Made by a program: the position numbers and the translations under genes. Shown piece by piece: positions 21,420-32,187 of a stretch of DNA of 64,000 bases. Source of the DNA: Lunularia cruciata (taxonomy: Eukaryota > Streptophyta > Marchantiopsida > Lunulariales > Lunulariaceae). The stretch is from positions 47,630,333 through 47,694,332 of the forward strand of contig OX419756.1 in assembly GCA_948567375.1 (NCBI GenBank). Reading direction: 5' to 3'. A model generated the notes under the pieces. The model saw nothing but the letters and a program-made list of their open reading frames with translations, made no database searches and was not told where the DNA came from. Position 1 is the first letter of the stretch; the number at the start of each line of letters is the position of its first letter.

Positions 21420-22030
21420 TTGGTGACGTCCTTGTCGCCAATGAAGCTTTGAATTCCTTGATGGCCATCTGTGCATTTTGGAGGTGGGAAAAGGAGGTTC
21501 CCATGTGGCACATGAAGGGGATACCCTTTCCAAAGGACCTTGTACTCCATATGTTGGTGACGGCCTCGTTGAATATGACAACGTGCAAGGATACGATCAA
21601 CTTCGTACTCCTCATGATCATTGATAGGGACAAGCAGAGGAGGAGGTTGGACTCAAGAGGAAAAGGAAGAGGGGTTAGGAACAAAGGATTTCAACTTGGA
21701 AACATGAAAGATAGGATGGATACGCGTGTGACAAGGCAAGGCAAGTCGATAAGCAACAGGAGAGACAATGTGGGTGATATCAAAGGGTCCTATCCAATTA
21801 GGAGCAAGTTTATGAACTTGGGTATCAAGTGGGAGAGGGAGGTTACTAGAGGATAGCATGACTTTATCACCAACTTCAAAGGTGAAATCACGACGATGGT
21901 GGTCCGCATATTGTTTTTGGTGATTCTGAGCAACAAGGAAGTGAGACTTGGCTTGTTGGAGAGATTGGGATATAGTGGTCAAGAATGTGGAAGTATGAGG
22001 AACTTGAGAGGGAGGGGAAGCAAGAAGCAA
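21420..22030 (-). pseudogene. D integrase C-terminal domain and chromodomain
   Basis: Minus-strand frame 22030-21653 contains ADHHRRDFTFEVGDKVMLSS, the GPF-type motif NWIGPFDITHIVSPVAYRLA and IHPIFHVSKLK, typical of the integrase C-terminal domain in Ty3/gypsy elements. A frameshifted chromodomain follows (YMEYKVLWKGYPL-type, better preserved in E and B). The chromodomain would direct integration to marked chromatin. Confidence 0.85.
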
Positions 22031-22138
22031 ATTTGGAACAAGTGGATCTTGGCCAAAATTGAGAAAGAAGGGAGAAAATCCAGTGCTTGCCTATTTGGAA
22101 TTGTTGTAGGCAAATTCTACAGCTGCAAGACATTCATC

Positions 22139-23020
22139 CTAGTTGGTATGGTGGACACTGACAAAGGCCCGCAACATATCCTCCAATGTACAATTTGTGC
22201 GTTCAGTTTGTCTATCACTTTGAGGATGATAGGCTGTGGACAAAGCAAGCTTGGTGCCGAGTATCTGGAAGAATGCTTGCCAAAACTTCCCAATAAATCG
22301 AGGATCACGGTCGGAGATGAGTACACATGGCATCCCATGATGCTTGAAGACATTGACGAAGTAGATTTGCGCTAAGGTTGGAGCATCCACGGTATCACAG
22401 GTTGGTGCCAAGTGGATTTGCTTACTAAGCTTATCCACAAACACCACTATTGCGGTGTGTCCTTTTTTTGTCTTTGGCAAGGATGTGATGAGATCCAAGC
22501 TCACATGCTCCCAGCAAGCAGATGGAATGGCAAGCAGTTGAAGGAGTCCACTCGGCTTCTAATTACTGGCCTTGTTATGTTGGCAGCTCTCACACGATTT
22601 GACAAATTCTTGAACATCTTGTGTTATGTTGGGCCACCACCATTCACGTTGGAGGGTACCCAAGGTCTTGTCCACACCCATGTGACCAGTGATGGGTAAA
22701 TCATGGGCTTCTTGAAGGCGCACAAGTCAAAAATCACCTTTGGCTGGAACATAGATCCGGTCCGCATGGAATAGAAGGCCTTCCTTGAAGCAGAAGGTGT
22801 TGTACTCTTTGTCACCTGTTGTTAGACGACCATGTACCATTTGGAAGAATGGATCTTGTCGAAGAGCTAACCAAAACTCATTATGGATCTTGGGGTCAAT
22901 TGACACTGTCGTAATTGCTGCCGCGATGAGAGGAAGAGACTTCAAATCAGGTTGTTGTAACAGAGCATCAGAGATGACATGGAACCGACTTGGTTTGTAC
23001 TCAAGTTTGATGTCAAACAA
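22139..23020 (-). pseudogene. D integrase, zinc-binding and catalytic core
   Basis: The N-terminal HHCC region lies at about 22560-22740 (HDLPITGHMGVDKTLGTL on the minus strand). The core frame 22504-22139 shows MSLDLITSLPKTKKGHTAIV with the first catalytic Asp, ISDRDPRFIGKFWQ with the second, and STAYHPQSDRQTERTN with the Glu. Together they form a D,D,E catalytic set. Stops separate the parts. Integrase joins the cDNA to the chromosome. Confidence 0.88.
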
Positions 23021-23179
23021 TTGAAGTTGCTCTTCCCATCAATGATGTCGACTCTTCATGTGCTCCAGGTGTAAGGTCTGCAACAATGGCTTGTGATCAG
23101 TTTGCATGATCACTTGTTTCCCCAAGAGATAATGCTTCCATACCTTGGTGGCATATACCATTGCAAGTTGTTCCCGATC

Positions 23180-23631
23180 TCAAGCAGAGTAATTTCTTTC
23201 AGCTGTATTTAGTTGGCGAGATACAAAGGCGATGGGATGTAGTCCATCTGGAAATTCTTGTTGCAACATAGCTCCAATTGCAAAGTTAGAAGCATCAAAA
23301 TCAACCACACAAGGTAGTTGAGGATCATATGGTTGAAGAATGGGTCTCAAAGACACCATATTTTTCAACTTTTGGAATGCTTCTTCATGTTTGGTGTTCC
23401 ATTGGAAGCTCGAGTTCTCTCCCAAGAGGTCAGTCAATGGTGCAGCTACATGAGCATAATAGTGGATGAATCACCGGTAAAAACTAGCCAATCCATTGAA
23501 TGCCCGTACTTCTGTAGCATCCTTTGGGGTAGGCCAATCAGTAATGGCCTTGATCTTCTCTTCTTCCATCTTGATCCCCTCTGATGAGATCTTATGACCC
23601 AAGAAGGTAACCTCCTTCTGCTAAAAAGCAC
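23180..23631 (-). pseudogene. D RNase H region
   Basis: The frames 23631-23446 and 23437-23180 contain HEEAFQKLKNMVSLRPILQP and VVDFDASNFAIGAMLQQ, the latter carrying the first RNase H Asp in the usual context, then HPIAFVSRQLNTAERNYSA. It degrades the RNA template during reverse transcription. A stop splits the region just after NYSA. Confidence 0.88.
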
Positions 23632-23683
23632 ACTTTGACTTCTTACAGTAAAATTTCCATTGTCGTAGTCGTCTTAGGACCTC

Positions 23684-24472
23684 TCACACATGATTCACGT
23701 GTTCTACCTCTGTCTTGCTATAGATTAAGATATCATCCAAGAATACCACCACTGACCAATCCAATAGTCCATCCAACACCTGATGCATCTGATCCATGAA
23801 GACTGTTGGAGCATTAGTGAGTCCAAAAGGTAAAACTCTCCACTCAAAATGCCCATACCTTGTGCAAAAGGCAGTCTTTTGCACATCCTCTCTATCAATC
23901 GGAATTTGCCAATAGCCGTTACAAAGATCCAACTTGGAAAAGTAATGTGCTCCACTTAGTTGATCAAGTAAGTCATCAATCCGAGGCAAGGGATATGCAT
24001 TCGTCACGGTTTGCTTATTGAGCCCACGATAATCAATATAGAATTGAAGTCCTTCATCCTTCTTTGGAACAAATAGTACCGGTGCTCCCCAAGGAGAGGT
24101 ACTATGTTGTATGAAGTCCTTCTCCAACAACTCTGTAAGTGTTGTTCGCAACTCCTCCAACTCTTTTGGTGAGAGCCAATAGATCGGTCTACTCACTGGA
24201 GTACTCCTTGGCAATAACTCAATCTTGAAGGGCATACCTCGATCGGAGGGTGATCCCTTTGGCATATCATCCGGAAACACGTCCGCAAACTCCTTAACTA
24301 TCCGATCAACCATTACTTGATGAGGCTCTTGGTCCTCCACAGATTGGTCTTGTGTAATCGGCTTGATCCACATCGCAAATACAGACTTATCTTCCTCCAA
24401 AGCTTGCTCTATGGCTGCTTTACTAACAAACTTCCCTTCTAGGGACTCATCTCTCTTCCAAGCTTGCTCCAT
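23684..24472 (-). pseudogene. D reverse transcriptase
   Basis: The longest open piece of the element has 262 codons. It includes [40 protein letters not shown], the first catalytic Asp in [36 protein letters not shown] and the active site [12 protein letters not shown]. All RT motifs are present here. The frame ends at 23684, where the ribonuclease part follows in a broken frame, so the polyprotein as a whole is not intact. Confidence 0.92.
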
Positions 24473-24610
24473 GGTTGCCTTCTTGGCAACCTTCCCATCT
24501 TAGGACTCCACTTCCTTCAAGGTTTGCTCTATGGCTACCTTCTCAACAAACTTCCCATCTTGGGCCTGACTATTCTTAGGTGTCTTACTCAGAGGTGCCA
24601 GACAATCTAA

Positions 24611-25003
24611 TCAAAAATTCCTACCTTGGTGTTGTACTTGAATTTGGCGTTGGGTCCAATCGAATTGAACCTTATGACATTCAAGCCAAGGTAGACCCAA
24701 AATGATATCATAGTGTAGAGGTGCCACTACAAACCTCATACAATCCAAATACTCCTTCCCAATCTTGAAGGTAATAAGATGCGAGGTGCGGAATGCAGAA
24801 CCCTTTCTACCATCCGCCATCATCAAACTACTTCCAATTACTGGCTTGATAGGAATACCCAATTCCTTTGCTACTTGCATAGACATGCAATTCTCTGAAC
24901 TTCCAGAATCAACCAAAATTCTACAACCTCGATTAGATATCATACCTTGCAAGTGAAGCAGACTTGCATAGGTCAAGCCTTCAATCCCATTGGAACTAAT
25001 CAA
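24611..25003 (-). pseudogene. D aspartic protease
   Basis: The 130-codon frame has the retroviral-type active site ILVDSGSSENCMS (D-S-G) and the C-terminal LHYDIILGLPWLECHKVQFD motif typical of Ty3/gypsy proteases. It would cut the Gag-Pol precursor. It follows gag and precedes RT, the order expected for the Ty3/gypsy lineage. Confidence 0.9.
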
Positions 25004-25168
25004 GCTCCCAATAGGTGGCTCAAAATCTCCTATTGGGATTCCTCGTTTCCCTGATCATTCCGCTCCACAACCTCCACTTGGGCAACTTGTCGAGTTCGTC
25101 CATTCTTGAGTGGACATTCAACAAATGCGATGCCTCAATTGGTGACAATAAAAACAACCACCATTTTG

Positions 25169-25926
25169 TCACAATTTCTCTCTGTCTGCCATGCTCACTG
25201 GTCTTTGTTGAATTGCATTAATCTCCATTGGTGCCGGCTCCTTCACTTGTGTGTAGTGTATTGGTAGGCTTTGTGGAGGTTGAGGTTGAGACCAAGTTGT
25301 TGCCACCAAGGAATCAAAACATTTGGCCAACCGCATGGCTTCCTCCAAGTGTTGTGGCTCTTGCATGGCATTGGTTCTTGCCTTCAAGCCTCTCACAAAT
25401 TGATCCAGAGCTTCACCTTCCAAAATATCTGGGATCTACATGATGGTGTTTTGGAACTGTGAGATGTAACTTCTTATAGAGCCAATCTGTTTCAACTCTA
25501 CCAACTTATCTCGTGCAGCTCGTGTGGCATTTATAGCTTGGAACCGACTGATTATTGCGCTCTTGAATTCCGCCCATGTCAAGATCGGTGCAACCATTTG
25601 TCGTTTGTTTTGCTCCACTCGGAATCTCCACCATAGCTTTGCTACTCCATCCAATTGGCTAGAAGCCAAGAGAATCTGTTTTTGCTCATCTTGTAGATTG
25701 GTAGCTTCAAAATAACGTTCACAATCAAACACAAAATTCTCTACTGCACTCAGGAGATTCTTGCCTTCAAATACCTTGGGTTTAGGGAATCAAATGTGAT
25801 CTTCTCCATCTCGAACTGGCGCTCTATCTATCTGTTCTCATTGTTGCTGGTCTCGTTCATCCAACAATCGAGTAAGATGCTCGATTTGTTGTTGCATTGC
25901 AAGGATAACATCCGGTATTGCCACCA
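25169..25926 (-). pseudogene. D gag
   Basis: The likely start is ATG at 25926 (MVAIPDVILAMQQQIEHLTR). The capsid-like core is at 25732-25436 (FDCERYFEATNLQDEQKQIL, VAKLWWRFRVEQNKRQM, LTWAEFKSAIISRFQAINA), followed by EGEALDQFVRGLKARTNAMQ. A degenerate zinc knuckle (GGCFYCHQLRHRIC) lies at about 25145. At least three stops break the frame. Gag would form the cytoplasmic virus-like particle. Confidence 0.85.
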
Positions 25927-25960
25927 TTGCTTCTACTCTATTCCACTACCCTCAATTTAT

Positions 25961-26287
25961 CTAGTTGATTAACACATAGATACAACACGTCCACCGTTCT
26001 CCAAAAGTTACCACTGGAAGTATCAAGGGTTCCTCTAAGATAGTGATCATATGTAGAAAATCTTGCCCAAAGCGCGAGGTGATGAATTGTGTGAAATGAT
26101 GCTTTGGTAATATCTGGACATGAAAGTCCCAATGGTTTGGTGGAAGTGGATTTGGTGGTCCATAAATTCCATTTATCCCATTCCTGCTCCGATACCAATG
26201 TAAAAGACCAAAACCGAGGAGAGAAATAGTAGAATGGAAACTCACATTGGGACACTTGAATGAGGGAAAACTCCGAATGCCTAGCAT
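25961..26287 (-). other. Leader ORF crossing LTR end and primer site in D
   Basis: An open frame begins with ATG at 26287 inside the 5' LTR, reads through the LTR end and the primer site (LLHWYRSRNGINGIYGPPNP) and stops at 25961, 35 bp before the gag ATG. The same frame from the same ATG occurs in B (47297-47088) and, without the ATG, in E. It may be an upstream ORF on the genomic RNA or simply an open leader. Confidence 0.4.
26183..26198 (-). other. Primer-binding site, tRNA-iMet (D)
   Basis: The minus strand reads TTGGTATCGGAGCAGG directly inside the 5' LTR, one change from the plant initiator tRNA-Met primer site. Confidence 0.88.
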
Positions 26288-26561
26288 GAGCTTTGGCTTT
26301 GGTATTTATAGGTAGTATACAAGACTCATGAAGCTTCTCAAGAAGCTTCCTTGAGCCGCTTTCTTGGAGTGCAAGCCAAGTTAACCAGGAAGCTTCTCAA
26401 GAAGCTTCCTTCTAGAAGCCACCTGCTTAGGGCACAAGTTAACTAGTTGGGAAGCTTCCCAAGAAGCTTCTTAGATAATTCTTGAATATTCTAGGCTATT
26501 TTGTCTTATTCTCTACTTCGTAAACCCGACTAACTTCATTTTTAAACTCCATATTGTTACA
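26199..26561 (-). repeat. 5' LTR of chromovirus D
   Basis: 363 bp, same ends as the 3' LTR. It lacks about 50 bp of the GAAGCTTC-rich segment, including the four-unit heat-shock-like array present at 21241 in the 3' LTR. Confidence 0.92.
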
Positions 26562-26940
26562 CTTCTCATCTCCCGAAACTTCTCACTGTTCAAAAATTCC
26601 TCTCCTGGATAGCATTTCTCCTGAAAACCTTTTCTCTTTCCAAAATTTCTTGTCTTCTCAAACCCTTCTACCACTTCCCCAAAAACCCTTACTGCAAGCC
26701 CTCTCATCTCCCGAAACTTCTCACTGTCCAAAAATTCCTCTCCTGGATAGCATTTCTCCTAAAAACCTTTTCTCTTTCCAAAATTCCATGTCTTCTCAAA
26801 CCCTTATGTCACTTCTCAAAAACCCTCACTGCCAGCCCTCTCATCTCCCGAAACTTCTCACTGTCCAAAAATTCCACTCCTGGATAGCATTTCTCTTGAA
26901 AACCTTTTCTCTTTCCAAAATTCCCGGTCTTCTCAACCCC
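26562..26940 (-). repeat. 138-bp minisatellite, right arm
   Basis: The array resumes after chromovirus D with unit starts near 26562, 26697 and 26836. On the minus strand the frame 27015-26809 enters the array in phase (KRSEEKERIIKSLVRREI, then FGKRKGFQEKCYPGVEFLDS), and 26731-26513 repeats FGKRKGFQEKCYPGEEFLNS. Confidence 0.85.
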
Positions 26941-27329
26941 TTTCAAGATCTCTCTCCTAACCAAACTTTTGATAATTCTCTCCTTCTCCTCACTTCTCTT
27001 TCCTGCCCAAAACACTTCCCCGATTTTTTTATGCCTGCCCCGTCCTTTTGCTACTGCCGCTAACTAAAATACTCTTGAGACCCCCCCCCCAATAACATAA
27101 ACAAACTCCAACGCTTAAGTGACATGCAAATAAACCCCCGAGCTTATGTAACATTAAAGAAAATCCACCACCAATTTCCTCCCTCCCTTAACACTAGAGA
27201 AAATCCTTGAGATTACAAGAACACAAAACAACTACCAGTTTCACCATAACATAAACCTTTGAGTTCTCTAACATGAAAAACTCACACCAAATGGCACCAA
27301 TACTATGTGTAGATTATTTTCCCAACAAC

Positions 27330-27960
27330 AACGGAAACATATTCTCTTGGCTTCTAGCCAATTGGATGGAGTAGCAAAGCTATGGTGGAGATTCCAAGTG
27401 AAATAAGATGAACAACAAATTTTTGCACTAATCTTGACATGGGCAGAATTCAAGAGTACAATAATTAGTCAATTTCAAGCTATAAATGCCACACGAGTTG
27501 CACAAATTCCAGATATACTGGAAGGTGAAGCTTTGGATCAATTTGTGAGGGGCTTGAAGTCAAGAACCAAATTAGAGGTAACCATGCGAGATCCACAACA
27601 CTTGGAGGAAGCCATGCGGTTGGCCAAACATTTTGACTCCTTGGTTACAACAACTTGGTCTCAACCTCCACCTCCATAGAACCTACCAATACACTACACA
27701 TAGGTGGAGGAGCCGGCATCAATGGAGATTGATGCCATTCAACGGAGACCACTTTTCATTGCAAATAGAGAAAAACTACAACAAAATGGTAGTTGTTTTT
27801 ATTGTCACCAATTTGGACATACTGTTGAATGTCTGCTCAAGAATGTGCAACTTTGACAAGTCACCCAGATGGAGTTTGTGGAGCATAATGATCAAGGAAA
27901 CAAGGAATCCCAATAGGAGATTTCAAGCCGCCTATTGGGAGCTTGATTAGTTCCAATGGG
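27330..27960 (+). pseudogene. Chromovirus E gag, C-terminal part
   Basis: Gag resumes with ILLASSQLDGVAKLWWRFQV, then LTWAEFKSTIISQFQAINAT, EGEALDQFVRGLKSRTKLEV and a zinc knuckle CFYCHQFGHTVEC near 27800 (last spacing one residue short). Stops break the frame in several places. It matches D gag throughout. Confidence 0.85.
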
Positions 27961-28296
27961 ATTGAAGGCTTGACCTATGCAAATTTACTTCACTTGCAAG
28001 GTATGATATCTAATCGGAGTTGTAGGATTTTGGTTGATTCTGGAAGTCAAAAGAACTGCATATCTATGCAAGTAGCAAAGGAGATGGATATTCCTATCAA
28101 GCCAATAATTGGATGTAGATTGATGATGTCGGATGGTAGAAAGGGTTGTGCATTCCGTACCTTGCATCTTATCACCTTCAAGGTTGGGAAGGAGTATTTG
28201 GAGTGTATGAGGTTTGCAGGTGCACCTCTACACAAGAATGTCATTTTAGGACTACCTTGGCTTGAACGTCATAAGGTTCAATTTGATTGGACTTGA
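27943..28296 (+). pseudogene. E aspartic protease
   Basis: The frame has ILVDSGSQKNCISMQVAKEM (active-site D-S-G) and VILGLPWLERHKVQFDWT, matching D and B. A stop follows at 28294. Confidence 0.88.
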
Positions 28297-28425
28297 CAAT
28301 AAATTCAAGTACAACATCAAGGTAGGAATTTTTGATTAGGTTGTCTTGCACCTCTAAGTAAGACACCAAAAAATAGTTATTCCTAAGACAAGAAGTTTGT
28401 TGAGAAGGTAGCCATAGAGCAAGCC

Positions 28426-29250
28426 TTGATAGGAGATGAGTCCCAAGATAGAAATTTTGCCAAGGAGCAAGCTTTGAAGAGAGATGAGTCCCTATATGGG
28501 AAGTTTGTTAGTGAAGCAGCCATAGAGCAAGCTTTGGAGGAAGATAAGTCTACTTTTACAATGTGGATCAAGCAGATTGCACAAGGACAATCTGAGGAGG
28601 GCCAAGAGCCTTATCAAGCAATGGTTGATAAGATAGTTCAGGAGTTTATGGACGTGTTTTTGCATGATTTGCTAAAAGGATTACTCTTTGATCAAGTTAT
28701 GCCCTTCAAGATTGAGTTATTGCCAAGGAGTACTCCAATGAGTAGACCAATCTATCGATTCTCACCAAGGGAGTTGGAGGAGTTGCAAACAACACTTATA
28801 GAGTCATTGGAGAAGGACATCATATGACATAGTACCTCTTCTTGAGGAGCATTGGTACTATTTGTTTTGAAGAAGGATGGAGGACTTTGTTTTTGTATTG
28901 ATTATTGTGGGCTCAATAAGCAAACACCAAAGAATGCATATCCCTTGCCCTAGATCAATGACTTGCTTGATCAATTGAGCAGAGCATAATACTTCTCCAA
29001 GTTGGATCTTCATAGCGGCTATTGGAAAATCCCCACTGATAGGGAAGATGTGCAAAAGACTACCTTTCGCACAAGATATGGGCATTTTGAGTGGAGAGTT
29101 CTACCTTTTGGACTCACTGATGCTCCAACAGTCTTCATGGATCAAATGCATCAAGTGTTGGATGGACTATTGAATTGGTACATGGTGGCGTTCTTGGATG
29201 ATGTCTTGATCTATTGCAAGATAAAGGCAGAAAATGTGAATCATATGTGA
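28426..29250 (+). pseudogene. E reverse transcriptase
   Basis: Open pieces 28426-28827 and 29002-29250 are separated by several stops. They show LPRSTPMSRPIYRFSPRELE, then [40 protein letters not shown] and VAFLDDVLIYCK with the catalytic DD. The region between 28827 and 29002 still aligns codon by codon with D. Confidence 0.88.
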
Positions 29251-29399
29251 GAAGTCTTAAGACAACTACGACGATAGAAATTTTATTGCAAGAAGTAAAA
29301 GTGTGCCTTTTGGCAAAAGGAAGTTACCTTCTTGGGTCACAAGATCTCATTGGAGGGGATCAAGATAGAAGAGTAGAAGATCAAGGCCATTATTGATTG

Positions 29400-29988
29400 G
29401 CCTACTCCAAAGTATGCTACAAAAGTATGGGCATTTAATGGGTTGGCTAGTTTTTACCGATGGTTCATTTGCTATTATGCTCATGTGGCTACATCATTGA
29501 TTGACCTCTTGGGGAAGAACTCAAGCTTTTAGTTGACCACCAAGGACAAAGAAGCATTCTAGAAGTTGAAACATATGGTGTCTTCAAGACCCCTTCTTCA
29601 ACCATATGATCCTCAGCTACATTGTGCAAGTGATTTTGATACTTCTAACTTTGCAATTGGAGCAATATTGCAACAAGAATTCCCATATGGACTACATCTT
29701 ATTGCCTTTGTGTCTTGCTAACTAAATATAACTGAAAGAAATAACTTTGCTTGAGATTGGGAACAACTTGCAATGGTATATGTCACCAAGGTATGGAGGC
29801 ATTACCTCTTGGGGAAACAAGTGATCATGCAAATTGATCACAAACCATTGTTGTAGACCTTACACTTGGAACACATGAAGAATAAACATCATTGATGGGA
29901 GAAGCAACTCCAACTGTTTGACATCAAACTTGAGTACAAATCAAGTCAGTTCTGTGTCATCCTTGATGCCCTATCAAGATGACCTGAT
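29400..29988 (+). pseudogene. E RNase H region
   Basis: Broken frames retain the order seen in D: the YYAHVATSLIDLL-like connection segment near 29470, the SDFDTSNFAIGAILQQE equivalent of the first RNase H motif near 29630 (preceding residue changed), and ITERNNFA near 29730. More stops are present than in D. Confidence 0.75.
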
Positions 29989-31761
29989 TTGAAGTCTCTT
30001 CCTCTGATCATGGCAGCAATTACAATGGTGTCAATTGACTCCAAGGTCCAAAATGAGTTTTGGTTAGCTCTACAGCAAGATCCCTTCTTCCAGATGGTAC
30101 ATGGTCATCTTATAGCATGCAACATGGAGTACAACATCTTCTCTTTCAAGGAAGGCTTTCTATTCCATGAGGACCGGACCTATGTTCTAGCCAAAGGTGA
30201 TCTTTGACTTCTGCGCCTTCAAGAAGCCCATGATTTACCAATTGCTGGTCACATGGGTGTGGACAAGAACTTGGGTACCCTCCAATGCCAATGATGGTAG
30301 CCCAACATGGCACAAAATGTTTGAGAGTTTGTTCAATCATGTGAGAGTTGCCAATGCAACAAGGCCTATAACACTTATTTGTGCATGTGTGTGGTATTGT
30401 GATATTTAGCTTGGTATTATAAATACTTGAGAGATATTATTTATATAAAGATAAAATATGGTTCTAGATTAGTCATGATAAGCTAAAGTTAGTCATAGCT
30501 AAGATAGTGGGGACCTTACTTTAGAGAACATGGAAAAGATGAGCACCACTATTTTGGATTCTAGTGTGTTGACTTGGTATTATTTTTAGGTGTTTGACTT
30601 TGAGAAAAGAGTGGAAAACTCTTGGGCCCATAAGCCTTTTTGTTTTGGATTCTTCTATAGTCCAAGGATAGCCCATGTGAAGGAATCCTTGACTTAGTAG
30701 TTGGGTCAAGATAAGATCACATGCTTAGTAGAATATGTCCATGTGGATGAATATTCCTTTTGACTTTTTGACTTTTAGCCTAGTAACTTGAGTTACTATG
30801 GTAAATAGTAACTTTAGTGCATAACTATGTCACAAGTATATAAACAAGGGGTGATGAGATACTCGTCATCCTTTCATTTGCAATTATCTTTCTCTCATTG
30901 AGTTCTATAGTGAGCAATATCTTGAGTCTTGGAGTGTTAGCCTTAGAGGAGTATGACGGAGTTGGGATTCCTTGCCTTCTTAGTCCATGGTGCGCTACCA
31001 TAATAGCCATTAGAGATTCATTTTGAGTGAGAGACAGGCACACTCACAGGCTAGTAACTAGAAACCGAGTGGACTCCTTCAACCACTCCTCATTCCATCT
31101 ACTTGTTAAGAACATGTGAGCTTAGATCTCATCACCTCCTTGCCCAAGACAAAGCAAAGTCACACAACAATTGTGGTGTTTGTGGATAAGCTTACTAAGC
31201 AAATCCATTTGGCACCAACAGTTGATATTGTAGATGCTCCAACTTTAGCACAAATTTACTTTGACAATGTATTCAAGCATCATGGGATGCCATGTGTACT
31301 CATCTCCGACCTTGATTCTCGCTTCATTGGAAAGTTTTGGCAAGCACACTTCCAAATACTCAGCACCAAGCTTGCTTTGTCCACCGCCTATCATCCTCAA
31401 ACTGATGGACAAATTGAACATGCAAATTGCACCTTTGAAGATATGCTTTGTGTCTTTGTCAACATTCACCATACCAATTGGCATGAATGTCTTGTAGCTG
31501 CGGAGTTTGCCTACAATAATTCTAAATAGGAAAGCACTATATTCTCTCCTTTCTTTCTCAATTTTGGCCAAGACCCACGTGTTCTAGATTCCTTTCTTGC
31601 TCCTTGTCCATCTCATGTCCCTATACTTCCACCTTCTTGACTGCCATCTCCTCATCCCTCCAACAAGCCAAATCTCATCTCCTTGTTGCTCAGAATTGAT
31701 AGAAACAATACGTGGATCACCATCGTCATGATCTCAACTTTCAAGTTAGTGATAAGGTCAT
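29989..31761 (+). pseudogene. E integrase N-terminal part and core, split by solo LTR G
   Basis: The HHCC region at 30210-30366 (AHDLPIAGHMGVDKNLGTLQ in pieces) stops at the solo LTR (30367-31048). The core continues from 31049: MSLDLITSLPKTKQSHTTIV, ISDLDSRFIGKFWQ (second Asp context, DRD changed to DLD) and STAYHPQTDGQIEHANC. The reading frame breaks off at 31761, where chromovirus B inserted. The C-terminal part is at 48397. Confidence 0.85.
30367..31048 (+). mobile_element. Solo LTR G, family of element A
   Basis: The 682-bp block is clearly homologous to the LTRs of element A, from TATAACACTT (TGTAACACCC in A) to CACTCACA. It interrupts the E integrase. The homologous intact sequence in D reads acaaggccagtaattag, so the flanks GGCC (30363-30366) and GGCT (31049-31052) are a 4-bp target duplication with one change. 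No internal sequence or second LTR is present. Confidence 0.85.
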
Positions 31762-32187
31762 TGTAAAAGACCAAGACCAAGGAGAGAAATAGGAGAATAG
31801 AAGATCATATTGGGACACTTGAATGTGGATAAAGTCCAAATGTCTAGCATGAGCTTTGGCTCTCATATTTATAGGAAGTATACAAGGCTCTTGAGAAGCT
31901 TCTCAAGAAGCTTCCTTGAGTTGCTTTCTTGGAGTGCAAGCCAAGTTAATAGAGAAACTTTGCAAGAAGCTTTCTTCTTGAAGTCACCTACTTGGCATGC
32001 AAGCTAAGCTAGTTGGAAGTTTCTAGAAGCTTCCTTCTAGAGAATATTTACTTGGTGTGCAAGTTAAGCTAGTGGGAAGCTTCCCAAGAAGCTTCTTAGA
32101 TACTTCTAGGATATTCTATGCTAATTTGGCCTATTCACTACTTTGTTAGCCTTGACTAACTTCATTGCTAAACTCCATATTGTTACA
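31762..32187 (-). repeat. 3' LTR of chromovirus B
   Basis: 426 bp with TG...CA ends. The TATA box is on the minus strand at 31866-31873. A perfect four-unit GAAnnTTCnnGAAnnTTC array lies at 32016-32033, again about 140 bp upstream of the TATA box. Confidence 0.94.
32016..32033 (-). promoter_or_regulatory. Perfect four-unit heat-shock element in the B LTR
   Basis: GAAGTTTCTAGAAGCTTC fits GAAnnTTCnnGAAnnTTC exactly while differing in the n positions from D, so the pattern rather than the exact sequence is kept. In the B 5' LTR (near 48220) one unit is altered (TTT for TTC). Confidence 0.55.

Larger units (their letters stand above)
20989..26561 (-). mobile_element. Chromovirus D (Ty3/gypsy)
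   Basis: A 5573-bp element on the minus strand, inserted in the minisatellite of unit X. The 3' LTR is 20989-21402, the 5' LTR 26199-26561. Target duplications are CCTCT (20984-20988) and CTTCT (26562-26566, one mismatch). It is the only one of the three chromoviruses without later insertions, so it serves as the reference for E and B. Gag, protease, RT, RNase H, integrase and chromodomain are all recognisable, with scattered stops and frameshifts. Confidence 0.93.
19425..27325 (-). mobile_element. Unit X: 2.3-kb insertion of unknown type carrying a minisatellite
   Basis: Comparison with the intact gag of D places foreign DNA between 19424 and about 27325. Without chromovirus D (20989-26561) it is about 2.3 kb. 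It has a unique left part (19425-20060), a 138-bp minisatellite (20060-20988 plus 26562-26940) and a unique right part (26940-27325) with a poly-C run at 27080. No LTR, transposase or convincing terminal inverted repeat was found. The right edge is uncertain by about 15 bp because E has extra bases there. The minus strand looks more protein-like than the plus strand. Confidence 0.65.

Noticed and set aside
22139..22375. Plus-strand open frames opposite D integrase and RT
   Set aside because: Antisense shadows of the conserved minus-strand pol frames.
20060..26940. Repeat array with regular spacing, considered as CRISPR-like
   Set aside because: Units are 138 bp, contiguous and without unique spacers, in a plant genome; it is a minisatellite.
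27080..27092. Poly-C run as an element terminus
   Set aside because: It lies about 240 bp inside the boundary defined by comparison with intact gag.
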